Shown: piece by piece, positions 27,313-35,958 of the stretch
How positions within the stretch are numbered: the first letter of the stretch is position 1
Layout: each line of letters opens with the position of its first letter
From: Aquimarina muelleri DSM 19832
GTDB taxonomy: Bacteria; Bacteroidota; Bacteroidia; Flavobacteriales; Flavobacteriaceae
Reading direction: 5' to 3'
Assembly (NCBI RefSeq): GCF_000430665.1
Contig: NZ_AUML01000036.1
Span: 1-63,347, forward strand
DNA length: 63,347 bases
Notes under the pieces: generated by a model
Told to the model about the DNA's origin: nothing
The model's input: only the letters and a program-made list of their open reading frames with translations
Database searches by the model: none
Made by a program: the position numbers and the translations under genes

Positions 27313-28710
27313 ATGGAATATAGAATAGAGAAAGATACAATGGGCGAGGTAAAAGTACCTTCCGATAAGCTTTGGGGAGCACAAACCGAGCGTTCAAGAA
27401 ATAATTTCAAAATTGGTGCGCCAGCATCTATGCCATTAGAAATCGTTTATGGTTTTGCTTATTTAAAAAAAGCAGCTGCATACACCAACTGTGAACTAGG
27501 GGTATTACCTATAGAAAAGCGAGATCTAATAGCGCAAGTATGTGATGAGATATTAGAAGGAAAACACGATGATCAGTTTCCTTTGGTAATATGGCAAACT
27601 GGATCTGGTACGCAAAGTAACATGAATGTAAATGAGGTAATTGCTAACAGAGCACATCAATTAGCTGGTAAAACAATTGGTGAAGGAGAAAAGACATTAC
27701 AACCAAATGATGATGTAAATAAATCTCAATCATCAAATGATACCTTTCCTACCGGAATGCATATTGCTGCTTATAAAAAAATAGTATCTGTTACCATTCC
27801 TGGAGTAATGCAATTAAGAGATACTCTGAAGAAAAAATCTGAAGAATTTAAAAATGTAGTAAAAATAGGACGTACCCATTTTATGGATGCTACACCTCTT
27901 ACTATTGGCCAAGAATTATCTGGTTATGTATCCCAACTAGATCATGGTATCAAAGCTTTAGAAAACACTTTACCACACATGGCAGAATTAGCTTTGGGAG
28001 GAACAGCTGTAGGAACAGGACTAAATACTCCAAAAGGATACGCTAAAAGAGTATCCGAATTTATTGCTCAATTTACTAGTTTACCTTTTATAACAGCCGA
28101 AAATAAATTTGAAGCACTAGCGGCACATGATGCTTTTGTTGAAACCCACGGAGCTTTAAAATTATTAGCCGTTTCTTTAAATAAAATAGGAAACGATATT
28201 AGAATGCTTGCTTCTGGGCCAAGAAGTGGTATTGGAGAACTAATCATCCCTGCTAATGAACCAGGAAGCTCTATAATGCCAGGAAAAGTTAATCCAACGC
28301 AATGTGAAGCTTTAACCATGGTATGTGCGCAGATTCTAGGCAATGATGTTGCTATAAATATAGGTGGTATGCAAGGACATTTTGAACTAAATGTTTTTAA
28401 ACCAGTAATGGCTGCAAACTTGCTCCAAAGTGCACAATTAATAGGAGACGCATGTGTTTCTTTTGATGAGCATTGTGCACAAGGAATTGAACCTAATCAA
28501 AAAAGAATTACAGAATTATTAAATAATTCGTTGATGTTAGTAACTGCTCTAAATACAAAAATTGGGTATTATAAAGCTGCCGAAATTGCTAATACAGCAC
28601 ATAAAAACGGTACAACACTAAAACATGAAGCCGTATCCCTAGGATATGTAACTGAAGAAGAATTTGATGCCTGGGTAAAACCAGAAGATATGGTAGGTGC
28701 TTTAAAATAA
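27313..28710 (+). CDS. fumC: Fumarate hydratase, class II
   Basis: The protein has 465 residues from the ATG at 27313 ([16 protein letters not shown]). The family starts here, and an 18-codon upstream extension has no resemblance to it. [25 protein letters not shown] and the signature [15 protein letters not shown] are all present. It interconverts fumarate and malate in the TCA cycle as a cytoplasmic tetramer and needs no iron-sulfur cluster. Aspartase and argininosuccinate lyase share the fold, but the length and active-site segments fit FumC. It ends at a strong terminator. Confidence 0.95.
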   Translation: MEYRIEKDTMGEVKVPSDKLWGAQTERSRNNFKIGAPASMPLEIVYGFAYLKKAAAYTNCELGVLPIEKRDLIAQVCDEILEGKHDDQFPLVIWQTGSGTQSNMNVNEVIANRAHQLAGKTIGEGEKTLQPNDDVNKSQSSNDTFPTGMHIAAYKKIVSVTIPGVMQLRDTLKKKSEEFKNVVKIGRTHFMDATPLTIGQELSGYVSQLDHGIKALENTLPHMAELALGGTAVGTGLNTPKGYAKRVSEFIAQFTSLPFITAENKFEALAAHDAFVETHGALKLLAVSLNKIGNDIRMLASGPRSGIGELIIPANEPGSSIMPGKVNPTQCEALTMVCAQILGNDVAINIGGMQGHFELNVFKPVMAANLLQSAQLIGDACVSFDEHCAQGIEPNQKRITELLNNSLMLVTALNTKIGYYKAAEIANTAHKNGTTLKHEAVSLGYVTEEEFDAWVKPEDMVGALK

Positions 28711-28730
28711 CACAAACTACCTCCTCTATA

Positions 28731-28774
28731 AAAATAACCTTTTGGATATCAAAATTCAAAAGGTTATTTTTTTT
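28731..28774 (+). terminator. fumC rho-independent terminator
   Basis: A 14-bp perfect stem (AAAATAACCTTTTG at 28731-28744 and its complement at 28757-28770) is followed by more T's. Confidence 0.88.
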
Positions 28775-28792
28775 CTACAAAAGAAAACCTTA

Positions 28793-28896
28793 ATCAATAA
28801 CCTCGCAGCAAGCTCAGGAGGTATACTATTGAAAATTATATATTTTATTTCTGAAACTAGCAAAGAAGAAATACCTCTCCATCAGAAACCAAAAAC
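28793..28896 (+). repeat. Dispersed hairpin repeat, copy 1 (diverged)
   Basis: It begins AATCAATAACCTCGCAGC and keeps AAGCTC and the middle block (GAAAATTATATATTTTATTT). The 3' half is diverged. It lies 82 bp after fumC and upstream of lodA. Confidence 0.7.
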
Positions 28897-29080
28897 ATCA
28901 GGGGAAATTTTCTCTTAAAAAAAGAAACTATTTAAAAAGTAATTCTTATATTCGATACTTACTCCCACACTAATTACCCCTATTTACAAATTCCAAAAAT
29001 TTTGTAGTAAAATATGTCTTCCTATATTTTATAACATAAGATTTGCCTTAAAACCAATCTTTTCTTATAAAACATAAGGA

Positions 29081-29187
29081 ATAACCTTGGAGCAAGCTAC
29101 CAAAGGTATGATTTTGAAAATATATTTTGCTTTGGAAGTAAGCCATGGAGAAATTAACCCCTTCAATGAGAGGTCAAAAATAAATTA
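29081..29187 (+). repeat. Dispersed hairpin repeat, copy 2
   Basis: It carries AATAACCTTGGAGCAAGCTA, then GAAAATATATTTTGCTTTGG, AAGTAAGCC, GGAGAAATTAACC and CAATGAGAGGTC. It ends about 20 bp before the lodA start. Confidence 0.75.
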
Positions 29188-29206
29188 ACTTTTAAAACCA
29201 AAATTT

Positions 29207-31336
29207 ATGAACCTAAAAATTAGCCCTTCAGTCGGTGTTGCCCGACTAGGAAACAGTCCTCAACAGTTTTGCCTGTCTCCAGATACTATTGGTGGACTTC
29301 CATTTGAAGCAGATGCATTTGGAAACAAAAAAGGAACTATTATTCAGTTTAAAGATGATTCTGGGCAAGTACGAAGACAAGGTCAACTTTTTAAAATCTT
29401 TAACGAAGATGGCACAGAAATCACTTTAGAATCAACCAATGTTAACTCTATAGTATGGACTGCTCATTTAGCTAACAAAAAAGCTGCTTGGTACCAATAT
29501 AGTGAATTAGAAGGTAATCTATTATATGGAAATGAAAATAGCTATTCTAATAGAAAAGTACCTTTTAGAAACCCCGAAATAACAGACGAAAAAAACAGAC
29601 AGCAATTAATCATTGACCCAGGGCCAAGAACTATAAGTGGAGTTAGACAATCTATTGGATTTGATGAAAACAATGTGCCAGCTGGATACCCATCTTCATA
29701 CCCCCCAAATGAGGTAGATTATGGATCTTCTATTACTACTTTAGGCGATCTTTTAACCGATGATGAAGGAAGGTTAATTGTCTTAGGAGGTTACGGGCAT
29801 GCTGGTGGCAATGAACCTCTAACTAGTTATGGGGGATCAAATACATGGCATGATGATATTTCTGATGGGCCAGTATATTGCACTATAACTTTTAATGATA
29901 ATACTCCAACAGTAGAGTTACAAGCATGGGTAATTGTTGGTTCTCCGGATTTTGCTCCAGAAATTGTAAACATTTCTACACTAAGCGACAGTATGTTTGA
30001 TGTAGGAGTACGTAAATTTAATCTTGTACCAGAAATGTTTGCAGATGGCGATTATCTTCCTTCTTATGTTGCAAACTACCAAAGAGACATCCTTCCGATC
30101 ATCAAACGGCTAGGAGCATATCAATGGGTATCAAATGTGCAATCTATGATGGCATTTACATCTAATGTTTTTGATTTTTCAGATCCTAGTGAAACTAATA
30201 AGGCTAATAGAACGAATTATTTTTCTTATTTCAGAAAAGCTAACGATAAATTGAACCCGTCTCCTAATCAACCTCAAGAAAAACTATTTAAAGAAAATGG
30301 CAGTGATATATTTCCTATGATGCCATTAAACTCTGGTAGTAATTCGGTTAGTAATGAGACTATTGAAAAATTTCTAGCATTAAACGAAACACAATTATTT
30401 TTATTTGAACAATGGGTTAACGGTAATTTTGTAAATAACCCACAGTTTACACCATACGCAATTAGCGAGATAGATATGGCTAGTGTAGGAAACTGTGTTG
30501 GTTTACCAATGTGCCCTGGTATAGAAGTTACATGGAGTCTTCAAAATGAAAATATATACTCTGCTCCATATATTATTTCTGATCAAAAAGGAAAAAATGG
30601 GTACAACACAACTGGGCTTACTCCATCCAGAGATGAATGTGAGGGTGGTGGTTGCGAACCTGGTGACCTAACCAAAAGAATGGCATGTCCGTGGCAAGCA
30701 GATTTTTTTCAATGTACAATACAGTACATTAATTTTAGCGACCCCGAAATCAATAAGGATACCAGATTACAGACAGATACACTTGTTACCAAAAAAACAT
30801 GGCAACAATCCGGAGCTGAATATTCGAGTACAGAGGTTACTACAACCGAATCCAAAGAACCTTTACCTCCATCCTATTACACATATTGGTGGCCACCACA
30901 AAGCCCTTGGGATGTATTATCAGGAGAGCTTACCCTAGAAAAACAACAAGAATCTTACCTTCCTGCAGGACAACAAATGAATTATGCCCGTGGTATTAAT
31001 AGTTTTACACAAATGGTAGAACATTGGTCTGCTTTAGCCTTTATTAGAAACAATAACGCTCAAGACCAAGGATTTCCATACTTTACAGAAACCGAAAGAA
31101 ATAATGAATTGTTTTCTTTTAAAGAAGTCGGTATAGGAACTATTAGTGGAAATTCCGAAGATAACGAAACTACTATCCCTGTGTTTTTTATAGAAGAAAA
31201 TTCTGAAAAAATAAAAGAAAAAAGCGAAAGGGCTAAAAAAATGGTTGCCTTTCTTGAAAAAAGAGCTTTTAAATCGATTAAAATATCTGGAAAAACTTTA
31301 GGAACACCTCGCTCTGGAACAAGATCCAGAAGATAA
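29207..31336 (+). CDS. lodA: LodA-like amino-acid oxidase with predicted CTQ cofactor
   Basis: The 709-residue protein begins MNLKISPSVGVARLGNSPQ, the conserved start of the LodA/GoxA family. These quinoproteins oxidise lysine (epsilon-amine), glycine or other amino acids with O2, releasing H2O2 and ammonia. Their cysteine tryptophylquinone forms from a Cys and a Trp of the same chain. Here PWQADFFQC places Cys503 (Cys494 is just before) and YWWPPQSPW places Trp561/562, matching the family pattern. There is no signal peptide, as in known LodA proteins. lodB follows after 7 bp. Substrate group cannot be decided from sequence alone. The C-terminus ends in a basic tail (RSGTRSRR). Confidence 0.9.
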   Translation: MNLKISPSVGVARLGNSPQQFCLSPDTIGGLPFEADAFGNKKGTIIQFKDDSGQVRRQGQLFKIFNEDGTEITLESTNVNSIVWTAHLANKKAAWYQYSELEGNLLYGNENSYSNRKVPFRNPEITDEKNRQQLIIDPGPRTISGVRQSIGFDENNVPAGYPSSYPPNEVDYGSSITTLGDLLTDDEGRLIVLGGYGHAGGNEPLTSYGGSNTWHDDISDGPVYCTITFNDNTPTVELQAWVIVGSPDFAPEIVNISTLSDSMFDVGVRKFNLVPEMFADGDYLPSYVANYQRDILPIIKRLGAYQWVSNVQSMMAFTSNVFDFSDPSETNKANRTNYFSYFRKANDKLNPSPNQPQEKLFKENGSDIFPMMPLNSGSNSVSNETIEKFLALNETQLFLFEQWVNGNFVNNPQFTPYAISEIDMASVGNCVGLPMCPGIEVTWSLQNENIYSAPYIISDQKGKNGYNTTGLTPSRDECEGGGCEPGDLTKRMACPWQADFFQCTIQYINFSDPEINKDTRLQTDTLVTKKTWQQSGAEYSSTEVTTTESKEPLPPSYYTYWWPPQSPWDVLSGELTLEKQQESYLPAGQQMNYARGINSFTQMVEHWSALAFIRNNNAQDQGFPYFTETERNNELFSFKEVGIGTISGNSEDNETTIPVFFIEENSEKIKEKSERAKKMVAFLEKRAFKSIKISGKTLGTPRSGTRSRR

Positions 31337-31343
31337 TAATGAT

Positions 31344-32456
31344 ATGACAGTACAAACGTTAACAACCGACGTACTTATTGTAGGTGGAGGTCCAGCTGGG
31401 ACCTCTGCCGCATTAAGTCTTTTAAATTACTCTGATGCTACTGTAATGATAGTAGAACAATCTGATTATAATAATACCCGCGTAGGCGAACATATATCCT
31501 CTAGCCTGTTTGATATTCTAAAATATTTAAAAATAAACAAAGATGATTTTGAACCAGGAAGTTTTATCCCTAGTTACGGTAATACTGCATATTGGGGGAG
31601 CAACCAACCAACTTCTACCGAATCTATTTTTACTGTAGAAACTTCAACTTTTCAATTAGACAGGGATAAATTTGATTTTAAATTAGTTGAGCAAGTCGCA
31701 GAAAGAGGAGGAATTGTTTTTCCTAGAACAAAATGTTTAAATTACCTGTTTCTTGAGAATAACGAATGGGAAATAACTTTAAAACATCCTGAAAAAGGAG
31801 AATTTACAGTCCTTGCAAAATATTTAATCGATGCTACTGGCAGACAAGCAAGTGTATGCAGACAAATCGGAGCTCCTTCAACAAAAATAGATTCTTTAAT
31901 GGGGGTTGGTGCCTTTTTTAAAATTAAAGAGGGGCATAAATTAAATCAAAATCAAGTATTAGAAACTAATGAATTTGGTTGGTGGTATAATGCTGTGCTA
32001 CCTGATAAAACAATTGTTACCACGCTTTTTTCTGATGCAGATATTATATCAGAGTATAAATTAAATCAAAATGATACGTGGTATGATTTATTACAAAGCA
32101 CGAATCTTATAAAACATAAATTAAAAGACACTCTATCACTGTCTAAAAAAGTATGGGTTCGCAACGCTTGTACTCAGATCTCAGATTCATCCTTTCATAA
32201 TAACTTTATTGCCATTGGTGATGCAGCCTCTTCGTTTGATCCTATTTCGTCCATGGGGATTGGTTTTGCTATGTCTTCGGCCTGTAATGCTGCTAGAATT
32301 ATTAAACATCAATTACTAGAAAAAGACCCAAAAAGAGTTGTTTCATATCAAAAGGATGTATCTAATAATTTTGATAATTACTTAAGAATAAGAAAACAAT
32401 TTTATCAACAAGAAAAACGTTGGTCTTCATCTATTTTCTGGAAAAGGAGAAATTAA
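31344..32456 (+). CDS. lodB: LodB-like flavoprotein (CTQ maturation partner)
   Basis: The 370-residue FAD protein has the dinucleotide motif GGGPAGTSAA at about residues 14-23. The second FAD motif is IGDAASSFDPISSMGIG. It belongs to the tryptophan-halogenase-like/geranylgeranyl-reductase group that includes LodB. LodB is required to form the cysteine tryptophylquinone of LodA. The canonical halogenase Trp-x-Trp-x-Ile-Pro motif is absent, which fits a maturation oxygenase rather than a halogenase. It lies 7 bp after lodA, in the same operon. Confidence 0.87.
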   Translation: MTVQTLTTDVLIVGGGPAGTSAALSLLNYSDATVMIVEQSDYNNTRVGEHISSSLFDILKYLKINKDDFEPGSFIPSYGNTAYWGSNQPTSTESIFTVETSTFQLDRDKFDFKLVEQVAERGGIVFPRTKCLNYLFLENNEWEITLKHPEKGEFTVLAKYLIDATGRQASVCRQIGAPSTKIDSLMGVGAFFKIKEGHKLNQNQVLETNEFGWWYNAVLPDKTIVTTLFSDADIISEYKLNQNDTWYDLLQSTNLIKHKLKDTLSLSKKVWVRNACTQISDSSFHNNFIAIGDAASSFDPISSMGIGFAMSSACNAARIIKHQLLEKDPKRVVSYQKDVSNNFDNYLRIRKQFYQQEKRWSSSIFWKRRN

Positions 32457-32581
32457 TTTATCGTATATCCAACTAACGTTATCATGTAAATTGATTTTAT
32501 ACCTCATTATAGATTAGTATATATTAAGCAAATACACTTCAAGTATTAAACATATCTATTTATTATTAATTATAGTACGCT

Positions 32582-32597
32582 ATTAAATATATTTAAT
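32582..32597. repeat. Perfect 16-bp palindrome flanked by TACGCT repeats
   Basis: ATTAAATATATTTAAT reads the same on both strands. TACGCT lies at each side as a direct repeat (the second copy shares one T). It is a candidate operator or insertion footprint, in very A+T-rich DNA where chance palindromes are frequent. Confidence 0.4.
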
Positions 32598-32885
32598 ACG
32601 CTAAGTTTTTAATTTATTCATTTGTTAAATAAATAAGATACGTTGCTTTATAAACATACTAAGTTAATAAATTATTATAATCAGTTATATATATAATATA
32701 CTACGCTGCATTTAGATCTTAAATAAATTAACAACTGATTAGATTATATTATATCGTATTTAAAATAAAATCATAATTTTAAAAGATTAATAACATCTAA
32801 TATGTATGTTATAATAATACTATATACTAATTAATAAATTTTAAAAAATTAATAATATCGTAGTGAACTTATAAAATATATTTCT

Positions 32886-32946
32886 AAAATATATTTTATT
32901 TTAGAAACAAGCCTAGTAAAAATAAGGTCTCAATGAAAAATTAAAA
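32886..32946 (+). repeat. Degenerate partial copy of the dispersed repeat
   Basis: AAAATATATTTTATTTTAG, ACAAGCCTAG, then GGTCTCAATGAAAAATTAAAA follow the order of the 3' two thirds of the repeat, with loss of the 5' hairpin. Confidence 0.5.
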
Positions 32947-33055
32947 TATATTTATTTTCAATTATATAAAGTATAGCTACTAAAAAAATAACCTACAAAA
33001 TCATTTTTAAATATTTTTTTAGCTTTAACTTAATTTAATTGTTAAGTTTACGTTA

Positions 33056-33481
33056 ATGAAATATTGTATACTATTAATTATATCATGTCTTTTTGTTTCC
33101 TCTTCTTCTGTTAGTTCTGATACCTATATCGGAAAATGGAAAATTACCGGAGGTTCGGTTATAGAAATATATAAAGAAGGCAATTTTTTCTATGGAAAAA
33201 TAGATAAACGCGCCAAAAACCCAATATCAAACCTTAATGGTTTAGATAATAATAACCCTTTAAAAGAACTTCAAAAACGACCTTTATTAGGAATGATTAT
33301 TCTAGACAAACTAGTTTATGAGGATGGAGCTTTATCCGGAGGCACTATATACAATGCCGATAGTGGCAAAAGTTATAGTGTAAAAGTATGGATAAACAAT
33401 GAAGACAAAAACACCTGTTATATAAGAGCTTATAAAAGTATCTTATTTAAAACATTTGAAGCAAATAGAGTTAGTGATTAA
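33056..33481 (+). CDS. DUF2147 family secreted protein
   Basis: The 141-residue protein has a signal peptide (about residues 1-20, rich in Ser at the end). YIGKWKITGGSVIEIYKEG and GKIDKRAKNP are the start of the DUF2147 domain, and GGTIYNADSGKSYSVKVW is its conserved middle. The family is a lipocalin-like periplasmic fold of unknown function. It lies in a region rich in the dispersed repeats and A+T, with no clear operon partner. Confidence 0.85.
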   Translation: MKYCILLIISCLFVSSSSVSSDTYIGKWKITGGSVIEIYKEGNFFYGKIDKRAKNPISNLNGLDNNNPLKELQKRPLLGMIILDKLVYEDGALSGGTIYNADSGKSYSVKVWINNEDKNTCYIRAYKSILFKTFEANRVSD

Positions 33482-33568
33482 TTCTTTATAAAATATTTTA
33501 TTTTAGTTATAAAATTGTTGCCTCTTTTCAATTTACTTAGAAATTTATTTATCCTGAGGAAAACCTCC

Positions 33569-33667
33569 ATCAATAACCTCAAAGCAAGCTCATGCAGACT
33601 TCCAAAAATATATTTTGTTTTCGAGGCATTTCGAGGAATTAAACCCTCGATAAGGGGTTAAAAAATC
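33569..33667 (+). repeat. Dispersed hairpin repeat, copy 3
   Basis: It begins ATCAATAACCTCAAAGCAAG and continues with AAAATATATTTTGTTTTCG and AGGCAT. The third hairpin, CGAGG-aattaaac-CCTCG, has different paired bases from other copies (GGAG/CTCC), so pairing is kept while sequence changes. Confidence 0.8.
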
Positions 33668-33845
33668 CGTTTTTAATAATACTCTAAATCGTATTATTAA
33701 CAGATTACTTTTTTGGGTAAATTACTATTATATAATCAATGTATTAAAATTACATATATAATAATTAAAATCTACATACTCTTAATTTTAAAGAAACAAC
33801 AACCTATATTATATAATAAAAAAGAATTTTATTCTATATTTGATT

Positions 33846-33946
33846 AATCAATAACCTAGGAGCAAGCTACGAGGTATGCTTCGAAAATATATTTTGTTTT
33901 CGAGGAAAGCCTCGGAGAATTAAACTCCTCAATGTGGATTAAAAAA
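33846..33946 (+). repeat. Dispersed hairpin repeat, copy 4 (near consensus)
   Basis: AATCAATAACCTAGGAGC, AAGCTACGAGGTATG, GAAAATATATTTTGTTTTCG, AGGAAAGCCTCGGAG, AATTAAACTCC, CAATGTGGATTAAAAAA. It ends 21 bp before the lrp ATG. Confidence 0.88.
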
Positions 33947-33967
33947 GCTTTTTTACAGAAAAACATT

Positions 33968-34423
33968 ATGGATAAAACAGATCGATCAATATTACTTTTA
34001 TTACAAAAAGATGGAAAAATTACTATTAAAGAAATTGCCGAAAGGTTAAACTTAACCACCACTCCTATTTTTGAAAGAGTAAAAAAATTAGAAAAAGAGG
34101 GATATATCAAGTCTTATAAAGCCATTTTGGATCGTAAAAAAGCAGGACTACAGCTAATGGTTTTTTGTAATGTAACTTTAAATCTACATCAAACTGATTA
34201 TCTAAAAAAATTTGAAAAAGATATCCAACAATTCCCAGAAGTTGTAGAGTGCTATCATGTTGCTGGTATGTTTGATTATTTAATAAAGATATATGCTGAA
34301 AATATGGAACGTTATCAGGATTTTTTATCCAACAAATTAGCCTCGTTAGAAAACATTTCTAAAGTACAAAGTTCATTTGTAATGACTGAGGTAAAAGATT
34401 TTTCATACTTACCGATTCCTTAA
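33968..34423 (+). CDS. Lrp/AsnC family transcription regulator
   Basis: The protein has 151 residues from the ATG at 33968 (MDKTDRSILLLLQKDGKIT). An N-terminal helix-turn-helix contains IKEIAERLNLTTTPIFERVKKLEKEG, and a C-terminal ligand-binding (RAM) domain has VVECYHVAGMFDYLIKIYAENM. Such regulators sense amino acids. An upstream in-frame ATG at 33932 lies in repeat copy 4 and would add MWIKKAF, which is not family-like. A role in amino-acid metabolism, perhaps of lodAB 1.5 kb upstream, is inference. Confidence 0.88.
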   Translation: MDKTDRSILLLLQKDGKITIKEIAERLNLTTTPIFERVKKLEKEGYIKSYKAILDRKKAGLQLMVFCNVTLNLHQTDYLKKFEKDIQQFPEVVECYHVAGMFDYLIKIYAENMERYQDFLSNKLASLENISKVQSSFVMTEVKDFSYLPIP

Positions 34424-34439
34424 ACTTTCTAATTTTCGC

Positions 34440-34463
34440 AAAAAACCTTAATGATTTAAGGTT
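34440..34463 (-). terminator. holA terminator overlapping its stop codon
   Basis: AACCTTAA (34444-34451) pairs with TTAAGGTT (34456-34463). On the minus strand the stem is followed by a T-run. The stem includes the first two bases of the holA TAA. Confidence 0.6.
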
Positions 34464-35466
34464 ACCGCATTATTTTAACCAAAAGCTCTTTAAGGATATC
34501 TCCTTGTGGAAGATTTGTTGCTCCTACTCCCTTACTTTTTATATCTGCATCTCTTAAACTAGCAATAATACTACTCACTTTTTTCATAGGATAATTATGA
34601 GCAGCTTCAGAATAATCTTTTACAAAATATGGGTTAATTTTTAATGCGCTTGCAACACCTCTTGGAGATTTGTCTGATAAACCATGATATTGCAACACTT
34701 GTGAGAAAAAACTATACAATAAAGAAATAGTAACTACCAAAGGGTTATCTTTTGGGTTTTGTGCAAAATATCTTATAATCATGTGTGCTTTTACATCATT
34801 TCTAGTACCAATAGCCTTACGTAATTCGAAATTATTAAAGTCTTTACTAATTCCTATATTTTCTTCTATTTGATTTGCTGTAATCTGGGATCCAGAAGGA
34901 ATAATTAATTTTAGTTTATCTAATTCATTATTTATTTTTCCTAGATCTGTTCCTAAAAACTCAACTAGCATTTGGGCTGCTTTTGGTTCGATAGTATACT
35001 TGGATCCTGCCAAAACTCTTTTTATCCAATCTGCAACTTGGTTTTCATATAATTTTTTACTTTCAAAAATAACCCCATTTTTTGCTACTATTTTATAAAG
35101 CTTTTTTCTTTTATCTATCTTTTTATATTTGTAACACATAACCAATACCGTAGATGGTTGGGGATTATTGGCATAATCTGATAATTTTTCTATAGTTCTG
35201 GATAATTCTTGTGCCTCTTTTACAATCACAACCTGTCTTTCTGCCATCATCGGAAAACGTTTTGCATTTGCAACTATATCCTCTATACTTACATCTCTAC
35301 CATATAAAACCATTTGATTAAACCCCTTTTCCTCTTCCGCTAGCACATTTTTATCTATATATTCTGCAATACGGTCGATATAATAAGGCTCCTCCCCCAT
35401 CAAAAAATAAATAGGTTTAATAGCTCCTTTTTTTATATCACTTACGATTTGTTTTACTTCATCCAT
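34462..35466 (-). CDS. holA: DNA polymerase III subunit delta
   Basis: The 334-residue protein shows the clamp-loader delta layout. The N-terminal AAA+-like domain has YFLMGEEPYYIDRIAEYI and FPMMAERQVVIVKEAQEL, the Cys-poor middle has KLYENQVADWIKRV, and the C-terminal domain has LGKINNELDKLKL and NFELRKAIG. Delta opens the beta sliding clamp. Length is close to the usual 330-345. It is divergent from the HsdR_N gene by 26 bp, a pairing common in Bacteroidota. Confidence 0.92.
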   Translation of the reverse strand: MDEVKQIVSDIKKGAIKPIYFLMGEEPYYIDRIAEYIDKNVLAEEEKGFNQMVLYGRDVSIEDIVANAKRFPMMAERQVVIVKEAQELSRTIEKLSDYANNPQPSTVLVMCYKYKKIDKRKKLYKIVAKNGVIFESKKLYENQVADWIKRVLAGSKYTIEPKAAQMLVEFLGTDLGKINNELDKLKLIIPSGSQITANQIEENIGISKDFNNFELRKAIGTRNDVKAHMIIRYFAQNPKDNPLVVTISLLYSFFSQVLQYHGLSDKSPRGVASALKINPYFVKDYSEAAHNYPMKKVSSIIASLRDADIKSKGVGATNLPQGDILKELLVKIMR

Positions 35467-35492
35467 TAAGAAAAAATCATCAAATTTGTGTT

Positions 35493-35939
35493 ATGCAAAA
35501 ACTTAACTTTCCTAAGTATCAGTTCCGGTTCAAAAATAGCGAAAATAAAGTTTCCATTTTTGACCGAATTCGCAAAAAGTTTATCATTCTTACTCCCGAA
35601 GAATGGGTAAGGCAACATACTGTTCATTATCTTATTGAAGAAAAAAAATATCCTGAGAGTTTAATTAATGTAGAAAAACTAATACATTATAATGACCTCA
35701 ACAAGCGATATGATATTATTATTTTTAATCCTGATGGTAGTATATTTCTTATTGTAGAGTGTAAATCTCATAAAATAAAAATTACTCAAAATGTATTTGA
35801 TCAAATTGCAAGATATAATCTTGTCCTTGACGCCGAATATTTAATGATAACTAATGGTTTAGATCATTATTATTGTCAAATGAATTTTATAGATAAACAA
35901 TATACTTTTTTAAAAAATATACCTGATTATACAAAATAA
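35493..35939 (+). CDS. Stand-alone HsdR_N domain nuclease-like protein
   Basis: The 148-residue protein is a single type I restriction R-subunit N-terminal domain. LTPEEWVRQHTVHYLIEEKKYP is followed by the PD-(D/E)xK core: Asp74 (RYDIIIF), Glu89-x-Lys91 (VECKS) and Gln104. No HsdM or HsdS genes and no helicase domain are nearby, so it is not a restriction system. The same small protein beside holA is conserved in Bacteroidota, suggesting a housekeeping DNA-repair role, which is inference. It is followed 19 bp later by the GT2 gene. Confidence 0.82.
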   Translation: MQKLNFPKYQFRFKNSENKVSIFDRIRKKFIILTPEEWVRQHTVHYLIEEKKYPESLINVEKLIHYNDLNKRYDIIIFNPDGSIFLIVECKSHKIKITQNVFDQIARYNLVLDAEYLMITNGLDHYYCQMNFIDKQYTFLKNIPDYTK

Positions 35940-35958
35940 AACTGTTTACTTTGCAAAT

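Larger units (their letters stand above)
32457..33055. other. Very A+T-rich gap with a palindrome and a degenerate repeat
   Basis: There is no coding frame. Counted lines hold only 7-14 G+C per 60 bases. A 16-bp perfect palindrome (ATTAAATATATTTAAT, 32582-32597) is flanked by TACGCT on both sides (32576-32581, 32597-32602), and TACG(C/T)T-like words recur at about 32639 and 32702. A degenerate copy of the dispersed repeat lies at about 32886-32946. The region may be the decayed edge of an insertion. Confidence 0.6.
33482..33967. other. Intergenic region holding two dispersed repeats
   Basis: It contains copies 3 (33569-33667) and 4 (33846-33946) with about 180 bp of A+T-rich DNA between them. 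No coding frame is supported. Copy 4 runs to within 21 bp of the Lrp regulator start, so the lrp promoter must lie in or before the repeat. Confidence 0.6.

Noticed and set aside
35493..35939. Restriction-modification system
   Set aside because: Only an HsdR N-terminal domain is present; no helicase part, methylase or specificity gene within the window.
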